This document shows positions 33,310 through 42,642 of a stretch of 64,000 nucleotides of DNA, piece after piece. Origin of the DNA: CBDCTM01 sp965222005 (GTDB lineage: Bacteria > Bacteroidota > Bacteroidia > Chitinophagales > Saprospiraceae). Under the pieces are notes generated by a model, which was given only the letters and a program-made list of their open reading frames with translations, had not been told where the DNA came from and searched no databases. A program made the position numbers and the translations under genes. The DNA lies in NCBI GenBank assembly GCA_965222005.1, contig OZ244935.1:682001-746000 (forward strand), given 5' to 3'. The first letter of the stretch is position 1. Every line of letters starts with the position of its first letter.

Positions 33310-34351
33310 ACAATCCAACCTTATCACCCGCCTCCTCCATTGGGAATATTGGCCCATTTACATTGTCAATATCCCTGTGGTACTGTGTTGGGTATATTAT
33401 GCCTTGCAGGCTCGCTCGCTGTTTTTTTTCAGCGCAGCCAATCCGGCCATTGAAACCGGAGGGGTATTCGGCGAGTCAAAAATCAATATCCTTCAGCGAA
33501 TTCCGTCAGACTGGCTGCCGGTCACCCTTTTTGCCAGCCAGGAAACTTCGATCGAGCAGCTATTTCAAAGATTGCAAAGAGCGGGACTGCAGTATCCGCT
33601 TATCGCCAAGCCGAATGTGGGTGAGCGGGGCTTCATGGTCAGCAAGATTAATTCTGCTGAGGAGTTGGAGCAATATTGTAATCAGCACAAGCTTGATTTT
33701 CTGTTGCAGGAATATGTCAAACTTCCGGAAGAGATAAGCATTATGTATCACCGATTTCCGGAAGGTGGAGCAGGAAAGGTGACCTCTGTGTGTGTGAAAA
33801 AAAAGCTGGAAGTATGGGGTGATGGAAAGGCTAATGTGCTGGAGCTAATGCGCCGACAGCCACGCGCAAAACTACAAATAGCCCGCTTTTTGAAACAGTG
33901 GCCCGAGCGGTTGCATCGAATTCCTGCCGCCGGTGAGCGGGTAGAATTGGAGCCCATAGGTAATCATTGCCGGGGCACTATGTTTTTAAACGGAAATGCG
34001 CACATTGATGAACGGCTCAATGAAGTGATTGACTCTATTGGCCAACAGATGCAAGGCATTTATTATGGCCGCTTTGATATCCTATGCGAAAGCCTGACTG
34101 CCATCAAGGAAAATCGCGCTTTCAAAATTTTGGAATTCAATGGCGTGGCCAGTGAGCCGGCCCACGTGTACGATCCGGCCTATCCGCTGCTGCGCAAGTA
34201 CAAAGACATTTTCGCCCACTGGCAGATCATCTATCAAATCAGTCAGCAGCAGCGCAAGCGTGGAATAGCTGGGATGAGCTGGAAGGAAGCTTTGGCTGGG
34301 TTGCGCAACTACCGGAGGTATATCAATATGCACAAAGCAAGCAAGGCTTGA
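33272..34351 (+). CDS. ATP-grasp family protein with N-terminal membrane helix
   Basis: 359 residues. One hydrophobic helix near residues 25-45 (WPIYIVNIPVVLCWVYYAL) anchors the protein. An ATP-grasp-like region follows: YPLIAKPNVGERGFMV, DFLLQEYVKLPEEISIM, then YYGRFDILCES and FKILEFNGVASEPAHVYDP, which supplies the metal-binding acidic/Asn residues in the last block. It resembles D-alanine-D-alanine ligase-like proteins of Bacteroidota of unknown substrate. It is coupled to the NRDE gene by a 38-bp overlap. Confidence 0.78.
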   Translation: MKLPQASLWQRIKQSNLITRLLHWEYWPIYIVNIPVVLCWVYYALQARSLFFFSAANPAIETGGVFGESKINILQRIPSDWLPVTLFASQETSIEQLFQRLQRAGLQYPLIAKPNVGERGFMVSKINSAEELEQYCNQHKLDFLLQEYVKLPEEISIMYHRFPEGGAGKVTSVCVKKKLEVWGDGKANVLELMRRQPRAKLQIARFLKQWPERLHRIPAAGERVELEPIGNHCRGTMFLNGNAHIDERLNEVIDSIGQQMQGIYYGRFDILCESLTAIKENRAFKILEFNGVASEPAHVYDPAYPLLRKYKDIFAHWQIIYQISQQQRKRGIAGMSWKEALAGLRNYRRYINMHKASKA

Positions 34352-34962
34352 GCCATTTATTACATATGCTGGTTGGCTGTGGTCTGAGCTTTGTAGGATC
34401 ACTGCCATTGGGTGTAATAAATATGACGGTTGCCGAAACGACCATTCGGAGAGGGCTGCGGGCCGGGCTTTGGCTGGCCTTGGGCGCATCGGTGGTGGAG
34501 CTGGTACAAGCCTTGGTGGCCATTCTTTTTACAGACTGGTTTATACAGTATCCCAAAGTGGAGCAAATCATACAATATGGAGCCATTCCGGTATTTATCG
34601 GGCTGGGCTTGTATTTTTTGTTTAAAAAACCTAGTGCTCCGAAAGTAGATTGGGGAGGATCAGCAACAGAATTTTTTAAAGGCATCACCATTAGTAGTCT
34701 AAATTTGTTAGCGATTCCTTATTGGATATTTTATGCCGGTTACCTGGGAGCCGACGGTTGGCTGAAAGGTCATACGGAAGTGGGTTGTTTTGTGCTGGGG
34801 GTGATGGTCGGAAGCTTGCTTTTATTGTACCTCTATGCCCGGCTGAGCCTAAAAGTGCTGGATCGAGTCGGGCAGGTAGAACGCTGGAGCAACAAGCTGA
34901 TTGGGTTCATTTTTTTATTTTTTGGGGCTTTTCAGGTGCTAAGAATACTAATATTAGGCTAA
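34348..34962 (+). CDS. LysE-family exporter
   Basis: 204 residues from a TTG that overlaps the stop of the previous gene (TTGA); an ATG at 34366 is the alternative start and would lose six residues. Six hydrophobic helices with the family start GSLPLGVINMTVAETTIRRG, then ALGASVVELVQALVAILF and a conserved FFKGITISSLNLLAIPYWIF. LysE/RhtB proteins export amino acids or small solutes; the substrate is open. Last gene of the 32069-34962 run. Confidence 0.83.
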   Translation: MSHLLHMLVGCGLSFVGSLPLGVINMTVAETTIRRGLRAGLWLALGASVVELVQALVAILFTDWFIQYPKVEQIIQYGAIPVFIGLGLYFLFKKPSAPKVDWGGSATEFFKGITISSLNLLAIPYWIFYAGYLGADGWLKGHTEVGCFVLGVMVGSLLLLYLYARLSLKVLDRVGQVERWSNKLIGFIFLFFGAFQVLRILILG

Positions 34963-35189
34963 TTTGGTTATATTAGTCCCCTCGCCCTCATCAAACAAAG
35001 AAGAGGCAGTGTAGTAAAATGTTTGACGCCTTCTGCGCTTTACAGTAGCATATGACAGCAGCATATGGCCACGCCTTTACCACACAATCCGAGAAAAATT
35101 GAACTCGCCACCCTTTTTGCAAAAAACTGGTTTGAAAAAATAATGCTCAAAATGTGGTTGGTTGCCTGGCAATCGTGCAAAAACCGAAC

Positions 35190-36869
35190 ATGAAAAAGAT
35201 TACAAAAATTGGTATTGGCCTATTAATCTTTGTGGCGCTGGCGTTTGCAGCGGTATATTTTTATGCATTTTCCGATACCGTCAATACCTACGACGGGCCA
35301 TCTGTAGATGAAAGCCTGATCCCTCAGTTCAAAGAACTACCTCTGGGCTTCCAGCATCGCTTTGACAAAGAGCAGAGCCTCCCCTTAATGGGCAGTTGCC
35401 TCATCGATATCGATAAGGATGGAGTGGATGAGCTGTTTTTGGGCGGTGGCCTTGGCCAGCAAGATGCACTCTTCCGCTTTACTGGCGAAAGCTGGCAGGA
35501 TATTACTGAGCATCAGCATTTCCCTCAAAAAGCAACAAGCACTACGCATGGAGCCGTAAGCTGGGATATGGATAGTGATGGCCTGCCCGATCTGCTGATA
35601 GCCCGGGAAGATGGCATCCATTGGTACCGCAATATGGGCGGACGCTTTGAAGCCCGGCAGTTGGATATTCCGCTCAATTCAGTTTCCGTGCCCGTGTCCA
35701 TCACTTTGGGTGATGTCGATAAAGACGGCGACGTGGATATGTTTGTATGTGCCTACCTGAAAAAGCAGGCGATGGAAGGACAAACAATTTTCAATGACAA
35801 ATCCTACGGAGCCAATAGTTTGCTCCTTTTGAATAATGGGAGCCTTAGCTTCAGGGATGCTACCCAAACAGCAGGGCTGGAATATACCCACAACACCTTT
35901 CAGGCAGTGTTCACAGATATTGATGCGGATGGTTGGCTGGATTTGGTAGTGGCCTATGATACCGGTGAGGTGCGCACCTATCGCAATGATGGCGCAGGGC
36001 ATTTTGAAGTCCGGCCCAATCCGCTCAGTGGTCGTTTTGCCTATCCAATGGGCATTGCTGTGGGGGATTTCAATAATGATGCGCTCCCCGATTTTTTCTT
36101 TTCCAATACAGGCACTACGGTTCCTCACTTCCTGGCCCGTGGAGATCTGCGCGATGACCAGGAGCTGGTTACCGATTGGCTGCTCTTCAAAAATCTTGGC
36201 AATTTCCGTTTTGAAGATGTAGCCAAAGCTACCCAAACCGCCAATTTTGAATTTGGCTGGGGCGCTGTATTTGCTGACTTCAATCTGGATGGCCTGCAGG
36301 ATCTGCTAGTAGCAGAGAACTATGTGGACTATCCGTTGCATCAATTGGTGCGCTTGCCGGGGCGCCTGCTCCTCCAAACCGAAAGCGGCATTTTTGCAGC
36401 GACCGAACAGCAAGCTGGCCTACGCAACCCCTATTTTTGTATCAGCCCTCTAGTAAGTGACTTCAATCAGGATGGCTACCCCGACCTGATTTTTGCCAAC
36501 CTCAACGGCCCTGCCCGGGCCTTGCTCAACAAAGGAGGCGAGCATCGCTTTCTCAAAGTTCAGTTGCCCAATGAGGTGCGCTCGCTGGGTGCAGCGGTGA
36601 CGGTGGAAACGGCCGCCGGACATTTGCGATCCGACTATCTGGTGGTGGGCGAAGGCTTGAGCTCTGATCAGAGTAAAACACTCCATTTCGGACTGGCAGA
36701 CGAAAAGGCTATTCAACGTGTACTCGTCACCTACGCCACCGGAGAACGGGATACTATTGGCTATCCGCCGGTGAATACTACGGTAGTATTGCCGCCCAAG
36801 ACGATTGCAGCGCAGGAGCAATTGGAGGATTCAGCCAAAGAAGATAGTATGAAAATGGCTCAGGACTGA
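35190..36869 (+). CDS. Membrane-anchored FG-GAP/ASPIC-UnbV protein
   Basis: 559 residues from the ATG at 35190 (MKKITKIGIGLLIFVAL), which starts with a single membrane helix or uncleaved signal. About six FG-GAP/VCBS repeats with calcium-type loops follow (DIDKDGVDELFLGGG, DMDSDGLPDLLIA, DVDKDGDVDMFVCA, DFNNDALPDFFF). An ASPIC/UnbV domain ends the protein (HRFLKVQLPNEVRSLGA, LHFGLADEKAIQRVLVTYA). Such proteins form beta-propellers outside the cytoplasm; function unknown. The 227-bp gap upstream shows nothing I can call. Confidence 0.85.
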   Translation: MKKITKIGIGLLIFVALAFAAVYFYAFSDTVNTYDGPSVDESLIPQFKELPLGFQHRFDKEQSLPLMGSCLIDIDKDGVDELFLGGGLGQQDALFRFTGESWQDITEHQHFPQKATSTTHGAVSWDMDSDGLPDLLIAREDGIHWYRNMGGRFEARQLDIPLNSVSVPVSITLGDVDKDGDVDMFVCAYLKKQAMEGQTIFNDKSYGANSLLLLNNGSLSFRDATQTAGLEYTHNTFQAVFTDIDADGWLDLVVAYDTGEVRTYRNDGAGHFEVRPNPLSGRFAYPMGIAVGDFNNDALPDFFFSNTGTTVPHFLARGDLRDDQELVTDWLLFKNLGNFRFEDVAKATQTANFEFGWGAVFADFNLDGLQDLLVAENYVDYPLHQLVRLPGRLLLQTESGIFAATEQQAGLRNPYFCISPLVSDFNQDGYPDLIFANLNGPARALLNKGGEHRFLKVQLPNEVRSLGAAVTVETAAGHLRSDYLVVGEGLSSDQSKTLHFGLADEKAIQRVLVTYATGERDTIGYPPVNTTVVLPPKTIAAQEQLEDSAKEDSMKMAQD

Positions 36870-36971
36870 GCTGGCGTGGATACTCGCTTGCTATCGATAG
36901 CTAGTTGATTATTTGCAATAACATTAGAATTTTTTTAATATTGTCATCTTTATCACTTTCCTTTATGCCTG

Positions 36972-38885
36972 ATGGCTGCCAAAAAGAAAAAACCTGCAAA
37001 CAAAGTTCGCCCTACTCCCACTGATAAGCCGAAAGTCACTGCTCCGCTGCTGAAGATTGAGGCGGGCTGGTGGTCCCGCAATTGGTTGCCAGGGCTGCTC
37101 CTTTTTGTGCTGGCCATTTCCCTGTACGCTATCACCATCCACTTTGACTATGTGTTGGACGACAAGATTGTTTTCACCGAAAATCAGCTGGTTGCTAAAG
37201 GCTTCAGTGGTATCTGGGAACTATTGACCACGGAGAGTTTTCTGGGTTATTTTGGTGAACAAAAAGACCTGGTGGTGGGAGCCCGGTACCGGCCTTTATC
37301 TTTGGTGACATTTGCAATGGAGCATCAGTATTTCGGGATGAACGCCAAAGTCAGCCATCTAATTAATGTTTTGTTGTATGGCTTTACAGGGCTTCTACTT
37401 TTTCGCGTAGTAGGAATTATACTCCCAAAGCCTAAGCAAGAATATTGGTGGCTGGGGCTGCCATTTGTGGCGGCGCTGCTGTTTGTGGCACATCCCGTGC
37501 ATAGTGAAGTAGTGGCGAATGTGAAAGGGCGTGATGAAATTCTGGCTTTGTTACTTGCGCTGGCTACCCTCTACTGTTCTTTGCGGTACCTGGCTTCCAA
37601 AAGCTTTGGCTGGGTGGCGGGCTCTGTGATTTGCTTCTTTTTAGCTCTGCTGGCCAAAGAAAATGCGCTCACATTTCTGGCTGTAATCCCACTCACGATC
37701 TATTGCTTCAGCAAAGCGGGGCTAAGGGAGCACCTCGTTGTAGGCTTGCCACTTTTGCTTACAGGCCTGCTATACTTGTGGGTGCGTACCGATATTATCG
37801 GCTATTTATTAAGTAGTGGAAAGGAAATTACAGACATTATGAACAATCCATTCTTTGGATTGCAGAAGGGAGAAAAATTTGCCACTATCTTTTATACGCT
37901 CGGCCAATATCTCAAACTTTTATTCATTCCCCATCCACTCACTCACGACTACTATCCCTATCATATACCTGTGTTGCAGTGGTCTGATTTACGGCCCATC
38001 TTAGCTTTTCTGCTAAATGCAGGGCTTTTGATATATGCCTTCTTTGGAGTGTGGCGGAAGCAGGTGATCGCCTACGGTATATTGCTATATTTCATTACAC
38101 TCTCTATCGTTTCCAATATTCCGTTTACGGTAGGAACTTTTATGAACGAACGCTTTATTTATATGCCCTCCATCGGATTTTGTATAGCAATGGCCTGGCT
38201 GATCAGCCGAAAGCTGCCCGACTGGGTACAGCAGGAGGGCGATCGGTATAATATTTTGAGTGTGGGTTTGCTGGCGTTGATGGCGGGGGGCTTTATAGGC
38301 AAAACCATTAGCCGGGTGCCGGCCTGGAGGAGTGAAATGAGCTTGAATAGAGCCGCTATCAAAGTATCCTACCAAAGCGCCCGTGCCAATTGCTTCATGG
38401 GAACGGCCTTGTATAAGGAGTATCTGGAAGAATCTGACCAAGCCACCAAAAATGCCCTGCTGGAAGATATCAATTTTTATATCGATCGCTCTTTGGAAAT
38501 TAATCCGAAATATATTTCAGCTCTCACTATGAAAGCAGGTGTGGTGGCGGAAAACTACAATCGAGATGCAGATATAGATAAACTGCTAGCCGATTTTTAT
38601 CACCTCATCACCAATAAGCCCAACCTGAACTACATCAATGAATATGTGGAATATCTCATCGAGCGGGGTGATCAAAATGACAAACTGGTTGAATGGTGCT
38701 ACAAGGTCGGAACCTTCTTTTTACAGAACAATCAGGGGCAGCCACAGTTGGGGTTTAAATACTTGATGCAATACGGCCTTCAGATTGCCCCCAACGATCC
38801 ACGCCTGAATAAAGCCGTTGGTGATGGCTATCAATTGATGGACCGGCCAGCTGAAGCCCAGCAATATTACGAACGGGCCCAATAG
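36972..38885 (+). CDS. TMTC-like GT-C membrane glycosyltransferase with C-terminal TPR
   Basis: 637 residues. A basic N-terminus (MAAKKKKPANK) is followed by about ten hydrophobic helices and C-terminal TPR-like helices (about 470-637). GT-C marks are visible: FDYVLDDKIVF with the acidic pair in the first loop, RYRPLSLVTFAMEHQYFG, HPVHSEVVANVKGRDE and LAKENALTFL. This is the arrangement of TMTC-type O-mannosyltransferases, which move mannose from a polyprenyl carrier onto secreted proteins. That fits a cell with many large secreted Thr-rich proteins, but the donor and target here are unproven. Confidence 0.8.
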   Translation: MAAKKKKPANKVRPTPTDKPKVTAPLLKIEAGWWSRNWLPGLLLFVLAISLYAITIHFDYVLDDKIVFTENQLVAKGFSGIWELLTTESFLGYFGEQKDLVVGARYRPLSLVTFAMEHQYFGMNAKVSHLINVLLYGFTGLLLFRVVGIILPKPKQEYWWLGLPFVAALLFVAHPVHSEVVANVKGRDEILALLLALATLYCSLRYLASKSFGWVAGSVICFFLALLAKENALTFLAVIPLTIYCFSKAGLREHLVVGLPLLLTGLLYLWVRTDIIGYLLSSGKEITDIMNNPFFGLQKGEKFATIFYTLGQYLKLLFIPHPLTHDYYPYHIPVLQWSDLRPILAFLLNAGLLIYAFFGVWRKQVIAYGILLYFITLSIVSNIPFTVGTFMNERFIYMPSIGFCIAMAWLISRKLPDWVQQEGDRYNILSVGLLALMAGGFIGKTISRVPAWRSEMSLNRAAIKVSYQSARANCFMGTALYKEYLEESDQATKNALLEDINFYIDRSLEINPKYISALTMKAGVVAENYNRDADIDKLLADFYHLITNKPNLNYINEYVEYLIERGDQNDKLVEWCYKVGTFFLQNNQGQPQLGFKYLMQYGLQIAPNDPRLNKAVGDGYQLMDRPAEAQQYYERAQ

Positions 38886-38957
38886 ACTTTTTTCCTTTTT
38901 ATACGACTTCTGATTAATGCGTAAGGAATTGATTGTCAGTGACGTTTTTGTCTGTCC

Positions 38958-38980
38958 GCAACAATTATACAAATTGTTGC
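38958..38980. promoter_or_regulatory. Perfect inverted repeat upstream of the glucosaminidase-like gene
   Basis: GCAACAATT (38958-38966) and AATTGTTGC (38972-38980) form a perfect 9-bp dyad with a 5-bp spacer. It lies 17 bp upstream of the -33 box of the promoter at 38998-39029, the position of an activator or repressor site. Confidence 0.6.
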
Positions 38981-38997
38981 AAAAAAAGCTTTAAATA

Positions 38998-39029
38998 TTT
39001 GTATATAAACACAAATTGTTTTATTTTTG
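38998..39029 (+). promoter_or_regulatory. Bacteroidota-type promoter of the glucosaminidase-like gene
   Basis: TTTG (38998-39001), 20 bp, TATTTTTG (39022-39029). This fits the known Bacteroidota sigmaABfr consensus of a -33 TTG box and a -7 TAnnTTTG box. The start codon is 38 bp downstream. Confidence 0.65.
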
Positions 39030-39067
39030 TGAGGCAATCATTTTTAATAGCAACAAAAACATTTAAG

Positions 39068-39826
39068 ATGAAACGGCAATTTTCATGGAATGGCCTGAGC
39101 CGGACACTCAGGAGGCAGTGGTTCAATATACTGCTGATAGGCCTGGTGATTTTCGTTTTATTACGGAAAGACTTCAGCTTTTCGATCAATTTGAACAAGC
39201 CTGAACGGCAGGAACAGATGCGGCAACTGGACGGCCTTCCTTCGGCTGGGGAGAAAAAGGAGAAAACACCTTTACTGACACAAAAGCCAAAGGAAGTGCA
39301 GAAAGCGCAGACCTCTACAGCTAGTATGCTTGATCGTTTTAAGCTACCCTGGATAGGCAGTGGCGATGTAAGTATTAGGGAAAAAGAGTTGGCCAATATT
39401 GATGATAATACTAAGCTGGCTTACTTACGTCGTTTTGCGCATGTAGCTCAGAATGAACAAAAAAAGTTTGGAATACCTGCATCCATCATTCTTGCCAATG
39501 GTCTTTTGCAGAGCCTGGCCGGGCAAAGGGATTTTGCTATAAGCAGCAACAATCACTTTGCGATACCTTGTAGCCTGGGCTGGGCCGGAGGGCAGGCCAC
39601 TTACCAGGGAGATTGTATGCGGGAATATGCTACTGCCTGGGATAGCTTTAGAGATCATAGCATTTATATAAGCAGTGGGAGGTATGAAGCACTCATAAAG
39701 TTGGGGGCTAAAGATTACAAAGGTTGGGCAAAAGCATTAGAAAACAAAGGGTTTTCAGGGCGTGCCAAGCTAGCCAATCAACTGATACAGCTAATTGAAA
39801 GGCACGAACTCTATCTGCTGGACTAA
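39068..39826 (+). CDS. Glucosaminidase-domain (GH73-like) membrane protein with catalytic Glu replaced
   Basis: 252 residues from the ATG at 39068 (MKRQFSWNGLSR). One membrane helix (FNILLIGLVIFVLL, about 19-32), a Lys/Pro linker, and a GH73-type endo-N-acetylglucosaminidase domain (about 115-252). Most family blocks are kept: YLRRFAHVAQNEQKKFGIPA, SNNHFAIPCSLGW, WDSFRDHSIYI, DYKGWAKALENKGF, LIERHELYLLD. The block that carries the catalytic Glu in relatives (AQGLLESGAG) reads ANGLLQSLAG, so Gln148 stands in its place. It may bind rather than cut peptidoglycan. Confidence 0.82.
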   Translation: MKRQFSWNGLSRTLRRQWFNILLIGLVIFVLLRKDFSFSINLNKPERQEQMRQLDGLPSAGEKKEKTPLLTQKPKEVQKAQTSTASMLDRFKLPWIGSGDVSIREKELANIDDNTKLAYLRRFAHVAQNEQKKFGIPASIILANGLLQSLAGQRDFAISSNNHFAIPCSLGWAGGQATYQGDCMREYATAWDSFRDHSIYISSGRYEALIKLGAKDYKGWAKALENKGFSGRAKLANQLIQLIERHELYLLD

Positions 39827-39924
39827 GGCAACCTTGCCTGGCCCAGGTGCCCCTTGCAGTGGGTTGTGGTCGGCAGCCGTTTCTTGAAGTAGGCAAGCCT
39901 GTATTCCTGATGCACTATGAAACG

Positions 39925-40446
39925 CTATTCCACCCCTTCTCTCTTCTTTTTGTGATAATGTACTCCCGCTCCATATACCCAGCCTTCATGGCCTTTTGAA
40001 TGTTTCACTTTGACCCAGGGCTCATTGGCCATCTCTTTGCCCAGGCTCAATTCGGTGGTAAAATCGGTGACTTCATCCATGAAATAAACTTCTTCGAAAA
40101 GGGGAAGTTGCAAGATCACTTCCGATTGAAGGTTGGGAGCTTTGCGCAGCTTGAGCCCGTCGATGGTTACATATAATCTGGAACGCCTGTTTGCGGGCGA
40201 AGCCTGTGCTGCCTGGCTCACCACAGGCTCTTCCTTGGGAGGCAATTTCGGCAAATTAATCTGAGCACCTCCTGCCGTTGTGGCGCCGGTATCCTGCTCT
40301 ATGGCATTTTCAGTCGGTTCGCCTTGTTGCATTTGCTCTTTTTTAGCACTACATTTAGTAGCTGCCCAAGCAATAAAGCTCAACAGAAAGATTAATACGA
40401 TCAGAATTTCGATTCTTGGAAGGAGGCCCTTTTTTCGTTTAGCCAT
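39925..40446 (-). CDS. Membrane-anchored bacterial SH3 domain protein
   Basis: 173 residues from the ATG at 40446 (MAKRKKGLLPRIEIL). One N-terminal membrane helix (ILIVLIFLLSFIAWAAT), a disordered Gln/Pro/Ala linker and a C-terminal SH3b domain (YVTIDGLKLRKAPNLQSEVI to KGHEGWVYGAGVHY). SH3b domains bind cell-wall peptides. Start chosen because the longer frame adds 44 residues without pattern. Divergent from dprA, convergent with the glucosaminidase-like gene. Confidence 0.75.
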   Translation of the reverse strand: MAKRKKGLLPRIEILIVLIFLLSFIAWAATKCSAKKEQMQQGEPTENAIEQDTGATTAGGAQINLPKLPPKEEPVVSQAAQASPANRRSRLYVTIDGLKLRKAPNLQSEVILQLPLFEEVYFMDEVTDFTTELSLGKEMANEPWVKVKHSKGHEGWVYGAGVHYHKKKREGVE

Positions 40447-40595
40447 GATAGAGATAGAGTTGATTAACAATTTAAGGTAATGCGACAAAAAAAGTTCAGG
40501 GTAGCTTTTAAACAACTTCAAAATATTAAATTGCAAACACTTTTGCCAAACCAAATGTACAAAACCTATTCGGCCCATTCAATGAAGTATGTGAG

Positions 40596-41696
40596 ATGAT
40601 GGATGATATATTGTACAAAATAGCGCTTACAAAAATCCCACTGGTTGGTGCAATTACCGCCAAAAGTTTGGTAAGTTATTGCGGAAGTGCACAAGCTGTG
40701 TTCGAAGCAGGCAAAAAAGAACTAATCAAAATCCCCGGGATCGGCCCTGCTGCTGCCAAGCATATCTTGAGCAAAAATGCCCTTCAGGAAGCCGAATTGG
40801 AGTTGTTTTTTGTAGAAAAACATGCTATTCAACCACTATTTTTTCTGGATGACAACTATCCCAACCGCTTGAAGCGCCATTACGATTGCCCAATTATTTT
40901 GTACTACAAAGGGAGTGCTTCGCTAAATCATCCGAGAATTGTAGGAGTAGTGGGTACCCGTAAGCCCACAGTGCGTGGCAAGCTTAACTGTGAACGGTTG
41001 ATTGAGGATCTGAAAGACTACGACCCGCTTGTAATCAGCGGCCTAGCCTTTGGAATTGATATTGCCGCACACCGGAAAAGTGTAGAAAAAGAGATCGAAA
41101 CAGTTGGTGTGCTGGGGCACGGGCTGCAGAGAATCTATCCTCATGAGCACCGCTCGATAGCTTATCAGATGGTGGAACGAGGCGGATTGCTTACTGAATT
41201 TGGTAGCGATCAGGGGCCGGAGAGAGAGCACTTCCCCATGCGCAACCGCATCATTGCCGGGCTTTGTGATGCACTGGTGGTGGTGGAAACGAATCGGAAA
41301 GGCGGTTCGATGATCACTGCTGAAATTGCCACCAACTACAATAAAGATGTTTTCGCCTTTCCTGGTCGGGTGAATGATTCGCGGAGCCGGGGTTGCAATC
41401 ACCTGATAAAAACACACAAAGCAGCTATGATTGAGCGTGCGCATGATATTGCGTATGTGATGCGGTGGGAGGAGCAGGATCGAAAGAAGCAAATTCAATC
41501 GAGACTTTTCCACGAACTAAGCAAGTCGGAGCTGGCGATCGTTCGGGTGATCCAGGAGCGGGAAGAGGTAAGTATCGACCGATTGGCTGGTTCTCTTTCC
41601 CTCAGTTCAAGTGAGATGGCCTCTCTGTTGTTGACGCTGGAATGCAAGGGCGTAGTGAAAACTTTGCCCGGGAAGCGGTATATCTTGGTATCGTAA
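40596..41696 (+). CDS. dprA: DNA processing protein DprA
   Basis: 366 residues. DprA loads RecA on incoming single-stranded DNA during transformation. It starts with a helix-hairpin-helix part (IPGIGPAAAKHIL), followed by the Rossmann-like core: VGTRKPTVRGK, VISGLAFGIDIAAHRK, GVLGHGLQRIYPHEH, LLTEFGSDQGPEREHFPMRN, VVVETNRKGGSMITAEIA and AFPGRVND. A winged-helix C-terminus (SIDRLAGSLSLSSSEMASLL) ends the protein. Complete and of normal length. Confidence 0.95.
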   Translation: MMDDILYKIALTKIPLVGAITAKSLVSYCGSAQAVFEAGKKELIKIPGIGPAAAKHILSKNALQEAELELFFVEKHAIQPLFFLDDNYPNRLKRHYDCPIILYYKGSASLNHPRIVGVVGTRKPTVRGKLNCERLIEDLKDYDPLVISGLAFGIDIAAHRKSVEKEIETVGVLGHGLQRIYPHEHRSIAYQMVERGGLLTEFGSDQGPEREHFPMRNRIIAGLCDALVVVETNRKGGSMITAEIATNYNKDVFAFPGRVNDSRSRGCNHLIKTHKAAMIERAHDIAYVMRWEEQDRKKQIQSRLFHELSKSELAIVRVIQEREEVSIDRLAGSLSLSSSEMASLLLTLECKGVVKTLPGKRYILVS

Positions 41697-41718
41697 GAAG
41701 CTGTTGAATTTTTAGACT

Positions 41719-42639
41719 ATGTTGGATAAGATCAAAAGGCTGCTTTTTGCAGGCGCAGCAATAATTTTACTGGCTCATTGTGCCAAAGACTCTTTGCAGC
41801 CAGTGCCCAAAGATTGGAGATGCTATCTCTTTCTGGGGCATACCTATAGTTGGCAGCATACGGATAAAGTGGACCCCAGAGTGGAAAGGCTCAATCTGGA
41901 TAGTTTTAGTGAAATTTGGTTGGGTGGCGATATTACAGCCCATACCACCGAACATTTTAGTACTATCCAATATCTTGAAGATTTGTTTGACCTGGATAGC
42001 CCCAATACGCATTGGGCGCTGGGCAATCACGATACCCGCTATGGAAATGTGGAGTGGATTACCCAGGCTACTGGCCGCAACACCTACTATGCCCATTATC
42101 AAAATGGCATCACCCGACTTGTCCTCGATTACCAGCAAGGCCATTCTCAACTATATCAGGATACCTGTGAGCGGATGGAGGCGCAGCTGGAGTATATTCA
42201 AAGTGTGACGGACACTATTTCGCATTCCAGTCATTTGATCGTGATGATGCATATGGTGGTTTGGGGAAATGTGGAGTCTGGTATGAATACTGCCGCCAGC
42301 GCCAATGCTGAATCTTCCTGGATTCCCTGGGATTGTACCGGCAGCAAATTTAAACATGCAATTTATCCACATCTGCTTGAGGTGCAAAAAAGAGGGATCG
42401 ATGTAATGGTTATTTCTGGAGATGGTGGGCAAAAAGCAAAGCAATACGCCTACACCACCGAAGAGGGAATGCAGTTTTTTATATCAGGCATTAACAACAG
42501 CCTTAAAAAGGAAGATGCACCCCAATTTCACGGCATTTTCAGTTGGAATCCCGATTCTGTGCTGGTTTTTTATCATGATGAAGGTCTCCGTGAATTGAAT
42601 TGGGAGTTCCGTCAGCTGAATGAAATGATACAACAATAG
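41719..42639 (+). CDS. Calcineurin-like phosphoesterase lipoprotein, metal motifs partly lost
   Basis: 306 residues. The N-terminus looks like a lipoprotein signal (LLFAGAAIILLAHC). The metallophosphoesterase fold is indicated by LGGDITAHTT, WALGNHDTRYG (GNHD intact) and VMMHMVVWG. The first motif, normally DxH, reads LGHTYSW (Gly for Asp), and the final GHxH motif reads SGDGGQK. Metal binding and activity are therefore doubtful. It starts 22 bp after dprA and ends 3 bp before the convergent lipA. Confidence 0.75.
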   Translation: MLDKIKRLLFAGAAIILLAHCAKDSLQPVPKDWRCYLFLGHTYSWQHTDKVDPRVERLNLDSFSEIWLGGDITAHTTEHFSTIQYLEDLFDLDSPNTHWALGNHDTRYGNVEWITQATGRNTYYAHYQNGITRLVLDYQQGHSQLYQDTCERMEAQLEYIQSVTDTISHSSHLIVMMHMVVWGNVESGMNTAASANAESSWIPWDCTGSKFKHAIYPHLLEVQKRGIDVMVISGDGGQKAKQYAYTTEEGMQFFISGINNSLKKEDAPQFHGIFSWNPDSVLVFYHDEGLRELNWEFRQLNEMIQQ

Positions 42640-42642
42640 CCG

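Noticed and set aside
38939..38970. GTGACGTTTTTGTC near 38939 as a fifth copy of the dyad element
   Set aside because: No GTCAC 26 bp away and no ATTG/CAAT arms at the right spacing; only the five-base word is shared.
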